From: Strigamia acuminata
Taxonomy: Eukaryota; Arthropoda; Chilopoda; Geophilomorpha; Linotaeniidae
Length of the DNA stretch: 64,000 nt
Direction of reading: 5' to 3'
Assembly (NCBI GenBank): GCA_949358305.1
Contig: OX442320.1
Span: 4,046,259 to 4,110,258, forward strand
In this document: positions 10,186 to 20,800 of the stretch, piece by piece
How the letters are laid out: each line of letters starts with the position of its first letter
Numbering within the stretch: position 1 is the stretch's first letter
Notes under the pieces: generated by a model
Seen by the model: the letters and a program-made list of their open reading frames with translations, nothing else
The model's database searches: none
What the model was told of the DNA's origin: nothing
Made by a program: the position numbers and the translations under genes

Positions 10186-12301
10186 GTTACATACACAAAA
10201 ACAAAGGTCTATTTGTTCAGTTACTCATTTATTCAATAAATGTCATTGTAAATTCATTCATGTTTCAAACAAGATTTATCTCGTAATTCTGAGTGTTGTA
10301 TTTTGGATATTATGAATGTGAAATAAAATGTTAAAATGATGATGTTGGAAATTGGTTTAACCGTCCATGTATTTTACTGGTTACACATTTGTCGGTTGAC
10401 ACAGCAAGAGTATCAAGTTTAGCATCATCACTGTGTTATTGCATTGTTCGTGGATCAACATCATTTAAGTACTTATGCATTGGTGTTTCATTGTATTTTC
10501 AGTGTTATAAGTCTTGGATTTATTCTGCTGTTTGATTACAGTATATTAATCATGTATTTGATGTGTTGTTTATTGCTTGATGTGTCTGTTTCAACTGATT
10601 ATAATGTCTGGTATTTTTAGGTGTATTAGATTGTCTATTGTTTATTTATAACACCATATGTGATGTAATCTTTGTATTTTTCAAGCCACATGACCATTAG
10701 TTCATGTGTCCACCACTTGTGTTAAGTTTTCTTTTTAGACAAATAAATTTGTGCACTTCACCTGAAGTGTTGCACCAGACAAGTCAATATAACTTATTGT
10801 TTATGCTCACTCACCACAAAACCCCAACAGATGATAGTTAGCAACTTTCATTTCTTCATTTTATTGTACGTTTGTACATAAAATAAATTCTGCGATACTT
10901 TTCTGCCAGATGGGAACCAACAGCAGAAAAGATAAATTTTCTGCCCTAAAAATTTTCTGCTGACAAAATTCAGTCGAGTGGGCACCTAGCATAAATGGTC
11001 ATAACAACCACAAAAATAAATAAAAATCAAAACTACTTCTCCTAGTGGTAGTATACAGTCTGGAGTTAGTCGTAAAATGGCTCTACCACTAGAGAATTAG
11101 GGCCCTTCTTGACTCGAACAAGATTACATGCTAACATTGTTTGATTGATTAAATTTTAAAAAGGGAAAAAGCTTATTTAGCAAATAAAATAAACATTTTA
11201 TGATCAAATAAATAAAATCCATCATTAAAATCACTTTTTACACTAAAATACATAGAAAATAAACAGAACTGCTTTTCCACCTAGTACAGCACAGTCCCAC
11301 AGTATACTGGCTTAGCCAATAGGAGTTAGGACAACGTTGTGGTTTGATGTATCACTTTACTTCAAATAAATGTGTTAGCCAGGTAACAAATAATTTTGAT
11401 TGAGTCGGATTTTCATGTGTTTATATTCTTAATATTTATCAAGGTGCATCAATACACCAAATTTGGTCAGTACTGTGAAGGCTTGCAGTAGTGGATGTTC
11501 CAGCACAACTTTACGAAATTTTCCCGTGATTCCACGACGCTTTTCCTCCTTCTAACCCGAGATAAATAAAAATAAATTTCTCACCTACCTTGTTTCATTC
11601 ACTTATCCAGATCCACGATGATCATTTTCCCGCTTCGATTTCCGTCGAATCCAAATTACTCGCATCGGCCGCCATTACTACGAGGCCGCACGGCATCCCT
11701 GTCGGTCGTCAAAGTTCGTTTCGTTTTCGTGAATAAACAATCACAAAATCTCCAATTTTCCAAACGACGATTCAATTTGATTATGTCCGAACAATTTCAC
11801 ATTGCTACACAACTATCTCGCATCCACATTGTAGCTGCGCTGCTCTTTCCGTTCATACCGCCATCAAAACTACGTCATAAAATCGGTGCCTAGTGTTCCC
11901 TAGTGGCAAAAACGTGAAATGTTTTTTAATAATTCAAACCAAATTAAATTAATTTCATCGAAACAAAAAAACAACAAAAAATATTCGGCTTTGAACTGTT
12001 TAATGCAGAGAAAAAGAAAAACTCGTAAAGATTACAAAAAAAGTAATTTAAAAAAAAAAAACAATATTTTTTGTATTTTTAATTCATCTACCGACGACCA
12101 AATTATTTCCACTTTTTGCATCGCCCCTTGTGGCCAGTTTTCGCATTTTCACTAAAAGCCGTAAAAATATTTCCGCCATCAAACGCCGGTGCAAACTTCC
12201 TATTCCGGTCACCTCTGGGCTGCCGAAATTCCGCGTCTTACAACCAACAACAAATTAAAAAAAATACAAATTTCGACTCTTCAAACTCAATTCTCAATTA
12301 C
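10186..12301. other. Intergenic, mostly unrecognised; one dispersed repeat
   Basis: A/T-rich sequence without a convincing gene on either strand. About 11040-11350 belongs to a dispersed repeat present in inverted orientation at about 23620-23850 (shared landmarks: ccaataggagttag...caacgttgtgg and cttgactcgaacaag). The 11600-12300 part is less A/T-rich and could hold 5' sequence of an unseen gene, but no domain was recognised. Confidence 0.5.
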
Positions 12302-12346
12302 CTCTAGAGATTTGTTCGAGGAACCCACACCCCTCCTCCATCGGTT
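12302..12346 (-). other. Possible 45-nt minus-strand exon
   Basis: On the minus strand tttgtttcag precedes AACCGATGGAGGAGGGGTGT and a donor AGAG|gtaatt follows. It has good splice signals and includes an ATG with an open frame, but it lies beyond the HEI10 stop codon, so it could be a 5' exon of another gene, a 3'UTR exon or chance. No partner exon was identified. Confidence 0.25.
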
Positions 12347-12536
12347 CTGAAACAAAAAAAACACCAATTCAAACATCAAATCACGTCATGGCGCCACATA
12401 ATACAGTGGTGGAAAAAAGTTTGAGACCACTACAGGTTTTTTAGTTGCAAGCAATGCATGACACGTGATTGGCGTCATCCAATCAGCGCCCAGAACAACA
12501 AATCAATAGGAAATAACACACGAATACGTGTCCGCG

Positions 12537-13812
12537 TTATCCTTGGTTCGAGGTATTACCAAAGGGAGAATGTTCCTTTGCAAACGGCTGAAAACGAGGT
12601 CTGAATGCAGCCGGACTCTTAAATGATTCGTCGGTCGTTTCAAACTGACTCGGCACTGTCGATCTTCTCCTCAACGCATCTCTCGTTGTCTGGAGATTAA
12701 ATTTATTGCTTAAATTATTCGCTCGTGAAAATCATATTTTATACCTGAAGTCTTTGGCTTTCCCTGTGGGATTCCGATAATTTCTCGTTCAATTCGCCCA
12801 CATTTTTCTTCTGCGCGGCGATTTCTTTGGTGATCACTGGAAATGTGAAGAAAATAAATGAAATTTGTCTAATTTTGGACGAATTTTGGACAAATTTTGG
12901 ACAAATTTTTTCAAATTTCTCGTCAATTCCGCCTAGAAAACGTCGAATTCCTTCAATTACCCTCAAGTTGTTGCTCCAAACCTATTTTTTTTTAATTAAG
13001 GATAAATCGGGCAGACAAAATTAAATATTTAAAACTAATTAGTTCAGTGTTGATTTTGTTTAAAGGACACAGGAAATTTCCACTTGAACTCGGCCATTTT
13101 CATCGTCGTGGCGAATTTCCAGCTGTTTGTAGCGTTGTTTCGTTTTGTTGGCGACGTATTCCTGGTAAGTGATTTCCAGGTGAACCTAAGCAAAATTTAA
13201 TCAACTTAAAACGAAAATTTCATAGAGAACTGACAGAATTTGAACCTGGTACACCCAAAATGCGATTGCGCGAGAACAAACGTCGAGGATGACGTCAGGC
13301 CGGAATCCGCACAACGAAAGCTTAAAACACAGAAAAATACAAATTTAAAATATAAAAATTTAAGGATTTTTTATCGTTTTTATATTACCGTTTGCATCCG
13401 TTCGTTTGGATTGAGTGGCAGGTGCACGAAATCGTATTTGTCGACCAAACTCGTCTCACCTAGAGTAGAAATGGAATTAAACTGCAATGGCGGCTGGGGG
13501 GATTCAAAATGGCCGACAACTTACATACGGGACAGTGGCGAGAAATTCCGAATTTCCGATAGCCGTCTTCGTCGCAAAATATGTCTATTTCAAGAAATAA
13601 AATTAGCATTTTCCAGTGTTGTTTTTTGTTTTTTGTTTTTAAATAAAATGATTTAAAATGGCGTACGACTGCACGACGTAACCTGTGGAATTTAAAACGA
13701 GCGTTTAAATTTTAAAAATGGTTTTCGATGATTTATATATTTCACGTACCCAAGCGTAGTCTTTCAATTTCTTCCTGCATTTCTTTAAGTTGCAATACAG
13801 TTGTTGGTCCAT
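12537..13812 (-). CDS. CCNB1IP1: CCNB1IP1/HEI10-like meiotic RING E3 ligase
   Basis: Eight exons on the minus strand, every junction GT-AG and in phase: 13812-13750, 13682-13667, 13584-13525, 13459-13389, 13320-13246, 13185-13071, 12981-12961, 12836-12745, plus the stop exon 12689-12537; 221 residues. N-terminal RING: MDQQLYCNLKKC, then C-S-H-I-F-C and C-P-V-C. GFRPDVILDVCSRAIAFWVY is the hallmark motif of vertebrate CCNB1IP1 (GLRPE..LDI.SRA.AFW.YQ). A coiled coil follows, then a basic Ser/Pro-rich tail with FRPRF. The family promotes crossover designation on meiotic chromosomes. The human protein is longer (277 aa), mainly in the tail. The donor at 13070 (gtgtcc) is weak. Confidence 0.9.
12961..12981 (-). 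CDS. CCNB1IP1: 21-nt microexon of the HEI10-like gene
   Basis: Acceptor aaaaatag, 21-nt exon encoding part of the coiled coil (L-E-Q-Q-L-E plus split codons), donor ggtaat. It enters after phase 1 and leaves in phase 1, which is what the flanking exons need. The pyrimidine tract before it is poor (run of A after T-rich sequence). Confidence 0.75.
13667..13682 (-). CDS. CCNB1IP1: 16-nt microexon of the HEI10-like gene
   Basis: Minus-strand acceptor ttccacag, exon GTTACGTCGTGCAGTC, donor gtacgc. It supplies V-T-S-C-S plus the first base of the zinc-binding His. Without it the RING lacks two ligands; with it exon 1 (phase 0) joins exon 3 (two leading bases) exactly. The residues match the V-T-x-C-S-H of the family. 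Confidence 0.88.
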
Positions 13813-14069
13813 AATTAAAATAAAGATAAAGAAACTGACGATTGTAAATGGGAGTTAACACGATGGCTCGCAACGAGGCTTGAATTGTCAGGTGGCGTAG
13901 TCTAGTGGTATTATATCAAAATAAAAAATATCACCGGGAGCTCCGTTGTTGTTTTTGAATAGAAATTGGAAAATAAAATCAGAAATTAAACAAATCAATA
14001 TAAATTGAAATTATTTTTATTTCATTTTGTTTGAAATCCATAGATTCATACAAGTTTTCTTTCTTTGTC
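13813..14069. other. Intergenic between HEI10-like gene and peptide A
   Basis: About 257 bp separate the HEI10 start codon from the stop of peptide A; both genes are on minus. It probably holds the HEI10 promoter and the peptide 3'UTR. No clear TATA box or motif was recognised. Confidence 0.4.
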
Positions 14070-14334
14070 TTAATCGTCAACACACACTCGAGAATTAGAT
14101 AAACATCTCAATTTCGGGCAACACTTCTTATTGTTGCAAGACTCGCCAACTTCGCTGACACATCCACCACCACTTAGGACATCAGTACTTCAAAAAATTA
14201 CACAGAAAAAATTAATTATTTCATTTGTGAGCTAAAAAAATTTAAAATGTTATTAATTCTAACGGTTTCACTTACATTTGTGTGGTTACCACAATCAAGA
14301 AGAAAAGCAGAAAGTGGAAAACAGTTGTATTCAT
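14070..14334 (-). CDS. Secreted cystine-knot (ICK) peptide A, two exons
   Basis: Exon 1 is 14334-14276: ATG, then a hydrophobic signal peptide of about 19 residues, donor AT|gtaagt. An 88-bp intron follows. Exon 2 is 14187-14070, ending in TAA; acceptor ttttgaag. The mature part has six cysteines spaced C-x7-C-x4-CC-x4-C-x6-C, the inhibitor cystine-knot pattern. Total 58 residues. Such secreted knottins serve as venom, antimicrobial or signalling peptides; nothing here says which. It shares exon structure, phase and signal-peptide style with the other four peptides in the window, but its body is the most divergent. Confidence 0.82.
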
Positions 14335-14417
14335 TTTCAGAGTTTTGAATAATTATTTGTGTCTGTTTTGTTTTGCACTATACGTGCTTAATTATTTATT
14401 GTTTGCATATAATAAAT

Positions 14418-14816
14418 AACTTGAATTTAATTACAGGATGTATGTTCATATGCAAAGTGATATCTTCTATATATAAATATATATATATTATTATAGTATT
14501 TATTTCATTTCATTTTAAATCCATAGAATTAAAAAAAAAATTAATTTTTAATGAAAATTGTAATAAAAATCTTTTAAAAAAAAAAAGCGGATGCAAACCG
14601 GAAAACAGCCGTGAGACGGAGCGCTGTAATGAAACACGTTTCCGCCGCATCCCGAATGATCGTCCTGACCAATCGGGCAAGTGACAACTGCGAACGCAAA
14701 CATGACGTGTGTGGATTATCGAAATAAATAAAGTTCTTTTGGGTTCGATTAATATTTTTAATATTTCCGATTTTAATATTTTCAATTACAATTTTCACTT
14801 TCGAAAATCATGATCA
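14418..14816. repeat. Start of paralogous block A (non-coding lead)
   Basis: Sequence from acttgaatttaattacagga onward, including the A-rich run and the rise in G+C around gcggatgcaaaccgg (14586), recurs at 54015-55048; the second half also recurs at 25205-25451. All three lie downstream of a knottin stop codon on the minus strand. The frames seen here are conserved only because the blocks are duplicated. I found no protein. Confidence 0.75.
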
Positions 14817-17800
14817 TTACTCTAGATCACCCATAACATTACAGAAATTAGTAGTGGAACAAGCCCAAGGCATGCAGCATTCTCCTGCTCCCGTTCCACA
14901 ATATTTGTTTTTTTCTACACATGCACCAATTACGATATCACTGAAAAAGAGTTATGAGAAAAATTAATAATTTAATTTCTACTTGAGATTGATAAAAAAA
15001 AAGACAGAAATTGTGTTATTTTCATTGGCTGATTTAAAATTTAAATTTATATTAGACAATAAACGCGGGGTCATAACCATTGATCAAGCGGTAAATAAAA
15101 ATAGACTGCAATAATGTCATATGTGATTTAATAGAACGCAAATCCAACACATTATGTGAAAACTGGCGTTGTTAGAAGTAACAAGGTCGCACGAGTTCGA
15201 GGGAAAGAGCACGGCGCAGCACAGAGAAGCCAACCTGCAGGAGGTGTTTTTGAGTGATATTGGATGACGCGTGACCGGAAGTGCTGTAAAAGTGTCATAA
15301 ATTATCTTGTTTCACCCTTTGTTCCCCTGAATTTGTACTTGTGACCCCCAGAAATTACAATAAACTTGTTCTTAACCCAAAAAAGACATGCTTTATTTCG
15401 AGAATTCATAAAAGTTAGAAAAGTAGTAAATTTACACAGTTTTAGTCAAAATTAGTTACAAATCGACTTTGCGAATCTTCAAATGGTGCCGAAACCCGGG
15501 AAAATCAGTGAATCCGGACAGAAATAAGTAGAAAACAGCATCGTAAAGCCGACCACGCCGAATTTTGACCGAAAATTTCAAGATGGACGCCCTTGATCGT
15601 TTGCGCGCTCAACAAGCCACGTCCAGAGAAGGAGCCAAGCGGTTATGTAATGCGGTACTCGTCGAATTAGCCAACGTTGCTCCAGAAATCCTCGCGTTGA
15701 AACGATTAAAAAACCAGTTGTTAGCAAAGAGTGAACAATTGACAGCGCTCGACGATAAGATATCGCCGATGATTGTTACGCGTGCGGATTTGGAGAAAGA
15801 AGAAAGCGACAACGAAGATTTCCGTAAGTTGATAATCGACTCTCTTACCGATATTGAAGTCAAATTGGAAGAACTTTTACGGCCACCAGCACCAGTTATA
15901 CCCCCAGCGATTCCAATCGGCGGCAGCGCCACGAGCAACTCAGGCGAAGGGACAATAAAGCTGCCAAAGTTAGTAATGCGGAATTTCAGCGGGAATCCTG
16001 TTGAGTGGTCAAAGTTTTGGTCCAATTTCGAGTTGAGTGTCCACGGCAACGGTTCACTTACAGCAAAAGCCAAATTCGTATATTTGAACTCAGTTCTCGA
16101 AGGTACTGCAGCAACAGTTGTTCATGGTCTCAAAATCAGCGATGAGAACTATGAAACTGCAGTGACTTTACTTCAAAATCGATTTGGGCGAAAAGAAGTC
16201 ATCGTGAACGCTCACATTCAGACTTTGATGAAACTTAAACCAGTAAAACGAGTTATCGACCTCGTTGAGTTGCGTAGACTCTACGACACGTGCGAATTGC
16301 ATATTCGAAGTCTCGAGACTGAAGAAATCGATACAGCCACGTTTGGAATTGTATTGTGTCCATTGATACGAAATGCGGTGCCTGACGTTATTGCACTTGA
16401 TTTTGCACGCAAAAATAAAGAAAACACTCACGATATGAAACTGTTTTTGGAGTTTTTCAGAGCCGAACTGGAGTTACGAGAAGAACACGTAGCCGTGAGC
16501 GACCAGACAGAGAAACCAGCCGCCAAGACGTTCGTCGACTACAAGAAGCCGACGCGTAACGACAAAATAGCCTCAGCCAATGCATTGACTACCAACGTTT
16601 CATCATCCAGTTGCGTATTCTGCGACGATGCGTCGCACAAGAAGGAAGATTGTCTGCTCAACATTCCAGATCGATTGAAGCGGTGCATGTCAAAACGAAC
16701 GTGTTTTAGATGTTTGGGCAGCAAACATATGGCGCGCAGCTGTCCCCAGAAAGAGAAGTGTGTGAACTGTGAGCGGTTTCACCATATCCTGTTGTGCGAA
16801 GCGTCGAATACCAAGCCAGAGACCGTGCTTGTGTCGACGTTGACAGCAGCAGCAATTACAGCAGAGAACACTGACTTATTTTTGCAAGTATTAATGACAA
16901 ATGTGGAATCGAATTGTAAAACCAAGGCTGTGCAGTGCATGTTTGATGGCGGAAGCCACAGATCGTTTATTAGCCAGAAACTAGTGAATGAACTCGATGC
17001 CCAAGTAGTGGGAAAGCAAAATATGCAGATTTCCAGTTTTGGCGACTCTAAAACAGAGAGCGTTTGTCGTCGTCGCGTGAAAGTGACTTTAAGAAATATT
17101 ACCGATACTAATAAGTTTGTTGATTTAGAATTGATAGAGGTGCCACGAATAACTCACTCAGTCGCGAGGCAGTCGGGTCCAAACGTGCGCGAGATGTTGC
17201 GCAAACACAAGATCACCTTAAATATCGACCAGATGTCGACCCAACAAGACGAGGTGGCAATTCTAATTGGAGCGGACCACTTTTGGCGTATCGTAACAGG
17301 CGAATCGAAACGTTTAGATGAGGGATTGATGTGTCTTCACACGTCTCTCGGTTGGACAATCCACGGCGCGATCAGAAGCCAAGATGAAACGGTTAGACAG
17401 TCAGCAACCCACGTGAATCTTGTGCAGTATGAAGACCGACTCGACCACCTTCTTCAACGTTTTTGGGAGTTGGAAGCAGTAGGCATTCCCCACGAAACTC
17501 TCACCAGCGCCCAGGACGAAGATGATCAAGCAGTAGCAAAATTTAAAGAGTCCATCAACTGGACGGGTGAGCGGTACGAGGTGCGACTGCCTTGGTTGCT
17601 GGACAAATCAGAGTTGGACAGCAACTATCAAATTGCACTTAAGAGACTGTGGAATCTTGTTCGCAAGTTTAAACAAAATCCGGACTTGTACCACCGCTAT
17701 AAGAAGGTTCTGGACGACCAGAAAATCGCTGGAATAATCGAAACGGCCCCAGAAGTAGCCAACCAGACTGGGTGTTACTACCTCCCACATCGACCAGTAA

Positions 17801-20800
17801 TTCGAGAGCGGAGAAGCACCACAAAATTGCGCATAGTCTACGACGCCTCGTCGCACGCGCAGAAGAGTCGCTCTCTCAACGACTGCCTGTTTACAAGGCC
17901 AAATCTCCTTCCAGAATTAATCAATGCCCTTTTATTTTTCAGACAATTCATTGTGGCATTGATTGGAGACATTAAACAAGCGTTTCATCAAATTTTGCTG
18001 GCGTTAGCTGACCGAGATGCGGTGAGGTTTCTGTGGATCGCGGATGGATGGGACGTTGAAGGACCAATCGTGTTGGAGATTCTCCGACAAACCAGAGTCC
18101 TATTTGGAGCATCTCCAAGTCCCTATCTCTTGAACGGAACGATACAACACCATCTCGAACAATATGCAGATCGTTTTCCCGAATTAATTATGAAATTGTT
18201 AAAGAGATTTTATGTTGATGAATTTTTGAACAGTGAAAAGACAACAACAGAAGCCATTGATGTCTACAAGAAGACGTCAACAATCATGCTCGAAGCCAAT
18301 ATGGAACTAGTGAAGTGGTACAGCAATTCCCCAGTGCTACGAGAGCAATTTGCTGTTGACCATCCAACTGCAACGTTCGAAAGTGAGCAAAAAGTGTTGG
18401 GCCTGAAGTGGAATGGTGAGAGAGACGACTTGTCACTAGAACTCGAGGATGTGAAAGCAACTTTGGAACGTGAATCAAACACTAAACGGCAGGTTATTCA
18501 ATTGGTTGCACAGATCTTCGATCCGTTAGGATTTGCGTCGCCGTTTACAGTTTCAGGAAAGCTGTTTTTCCAGCAGTTGTGGAAATTGCAGATTGGATGG
18601 GACAGTCGTCTCTCCCTCGAACTTCTCGAACAGTGGGAGAAATGGAAAAAGCAGTTGCCATTGTTGGAAAATATTTGCGTGCCACGACATTTTGGCTTGG
18701 ATGCAGAATTGAATAATCACGAAATCCATCTGTTTTGTGATGCGAGCCCCTTAGCGTACGGGGTGGTGGCGTACAATCGTGTGCGTCACCCAAATGGAAG
18801 TTGTAATGTATTTTTTATTCTTTCCAAATGCAGGATCGCGCCAATTAAGACGATTACGTTGCCCAGACTCGAGTTGATGGGAGCTTTGCTGCTGGCCAGA
18901 ATTGCGCACAGACTGAAACAATTCACCACTGCAAAAGTTACAGCTTGGACAGATTCGACAATCGTTTTGTGTTGGTTGAACGAGAAAAGGAAAGCCATTC
19001 CATTCGTAGCCAGGAGAGTGGAGGAAATCCAGATACACGTACCTTTTTCGAGTTGGCGACACTGTCCAGGAGTCCAGAATCCAACAGACCTTCTAACACG
19101 AGGGATAGATGCAGAGGCGTTGATTCAAGCGAATACGTGGTGGAATGGCCCCGAGTGGCTTGTGAAGGACGAGAACGAATGGCCAGACATTAAAATAGAC
19201 GAGAATAGCGACGAGATCGATTCAGAGGACTATTTGGCAGCAGCAGCCGTGATTCCAGAGCCACCATTGATGGACGAGCCATCAAAATACGGCAGCTGGA
19301 GACGATTAGTACGAGTGACCGGATGGGTGCAAAGATTCGTCAAAAACACCAGAGACAAAGTTAGAAATGGCGCACCGTTGACGGTGAATGAATTATCGGC
19401 AGCAGAGCTTTATTGGCTTCGTGTAATGCAACAATCGAACTTTGCAACAGAACTCGCAGCACTCAGCCATCGTCAGGAGTTCGCTCATAACTCTTTTTTG
19501 AACAAAGTCTCGTGTTATATAGACGAAAATGGTTTAATGCGATTGAATACCAGATTGCGATGGGCAAAAATCGACAGCAACATGAAAAATCCTTATGTTT
19601 TGCCCTCAAATCACATTTTAACCACTCTTATCGTTTCAGAAGCACATCAAAGAATTTTCCACGGTGGACTTGGAGAGACTTTGGCAGAAATTCGTCAAAA
19701 GTTTTGGATGCCAAAGCTGAGAAGGACAGTAAAAAGCGTGTTACACAAATGTTTCGTGTGCAAGCGAGTGCAAGGACGTTTCGTGCGCCAGACAGAATCA
19801 TCGTTGCCACCAGATCGTGTCACTCAAGCTGAGCCATTTCAAGTCGTTGGAGTCGACTTCGCGGGCCCATTGTACCAACGTAGTGGAGAAAAATGCTACA
19901 TCGTCGTGTTCACGTGTGCGGTTGTTCGAGCCGTGCACTTGGAATTAGTTTCAAGCATGAATACGGAGCGATTCATTCAGGCATTGAAACGATTTTTTGC
20001 GCGCAGAGGAGTCCCAAGCACGATCTACTCCGACAATGCGCTGACGTTCAAGCGAACAGAGAAAGAACTTTGTGTTTTGTTGAATGCAGTGAGAGGCGAA
20101 CAGATACAAGGATTTCTGACCGAACGAGGCGTGAAATGGCAGTATATAGTCGAACGTGCACCGTGGTGGGGTGGCTTTTGGGAGCGAATGGTGAAGTCAA
20201 CTAAGTCCAGCTTGAAAAAAGTCTTGGGAAAGTCATCCCTAGATTTTGAAGAATTGACAACCATTCTCTCGGAAGTCGAGTCGTGCATAAATTCGCGACC
20301 ACTCTCCTACGTATACACTGAAGACGAAGACAGTCACCCACTCACTCCAGCTCATTTTCTGGTCGGAAAACGAAGCTGTACTTTGCCAGACCCCAGCCAA
20401 AAAACGATTCAACAGTTGCCATCGACATCAGTCACGATTTTGAAGCGTTGGAAACTCCGTCAACTGAAGTTAGGACATTGGTGGACGCGATGGCAAAAGG
20501 AATATCTCACCGAGCTGAGAGTTCACCGTAAAAATGATAAGAATTCACGAGAAGTTAAACAAGGAGATGTAGTTCTCGTAGAAGAGTTAAACCAGCCCAG
20601 GATGACCTGGAAAATAGGAAGAGTCGTTGAGATATTCCGTGGACGAGACGGTCGTGTTCGCGCATGTGAGATAAAGTTACCAGTCGGAAAGAACTTGCGT
20701 CGACCAGTACAGCGATTGTGCGTTCTGGAAACTCACGACATGGAAGAGTTGAGTGGTGATACCACTCCGGCCCCAGTGTGAAAACTGGCGTTGTTAGAAG

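Noticed and set aside
12402-12436. Possible lone Tc1-type terminal repeat (acagtggtggaaaaaagttt)
   Set aside because: Resembles Tc1-like ends but no partner repeat or transposase was found nearby.
13890-13960. tRNA-like string ggtggcgtagtctagtggtat
   Set aside because: Resembles a tRNA D-arm region but no matching acceptor stem, anticodon arm or T-arm follows.
14510-14785. Minus-strand frame of about 90 codons conserved in all three blocks (14510, 25115, 54775)
   Set aside because: The blocks are recent duplicates at DNA level throughout; the frame shows no domain, no signal peptide and varies at its end. Conservation is explained by duplication.
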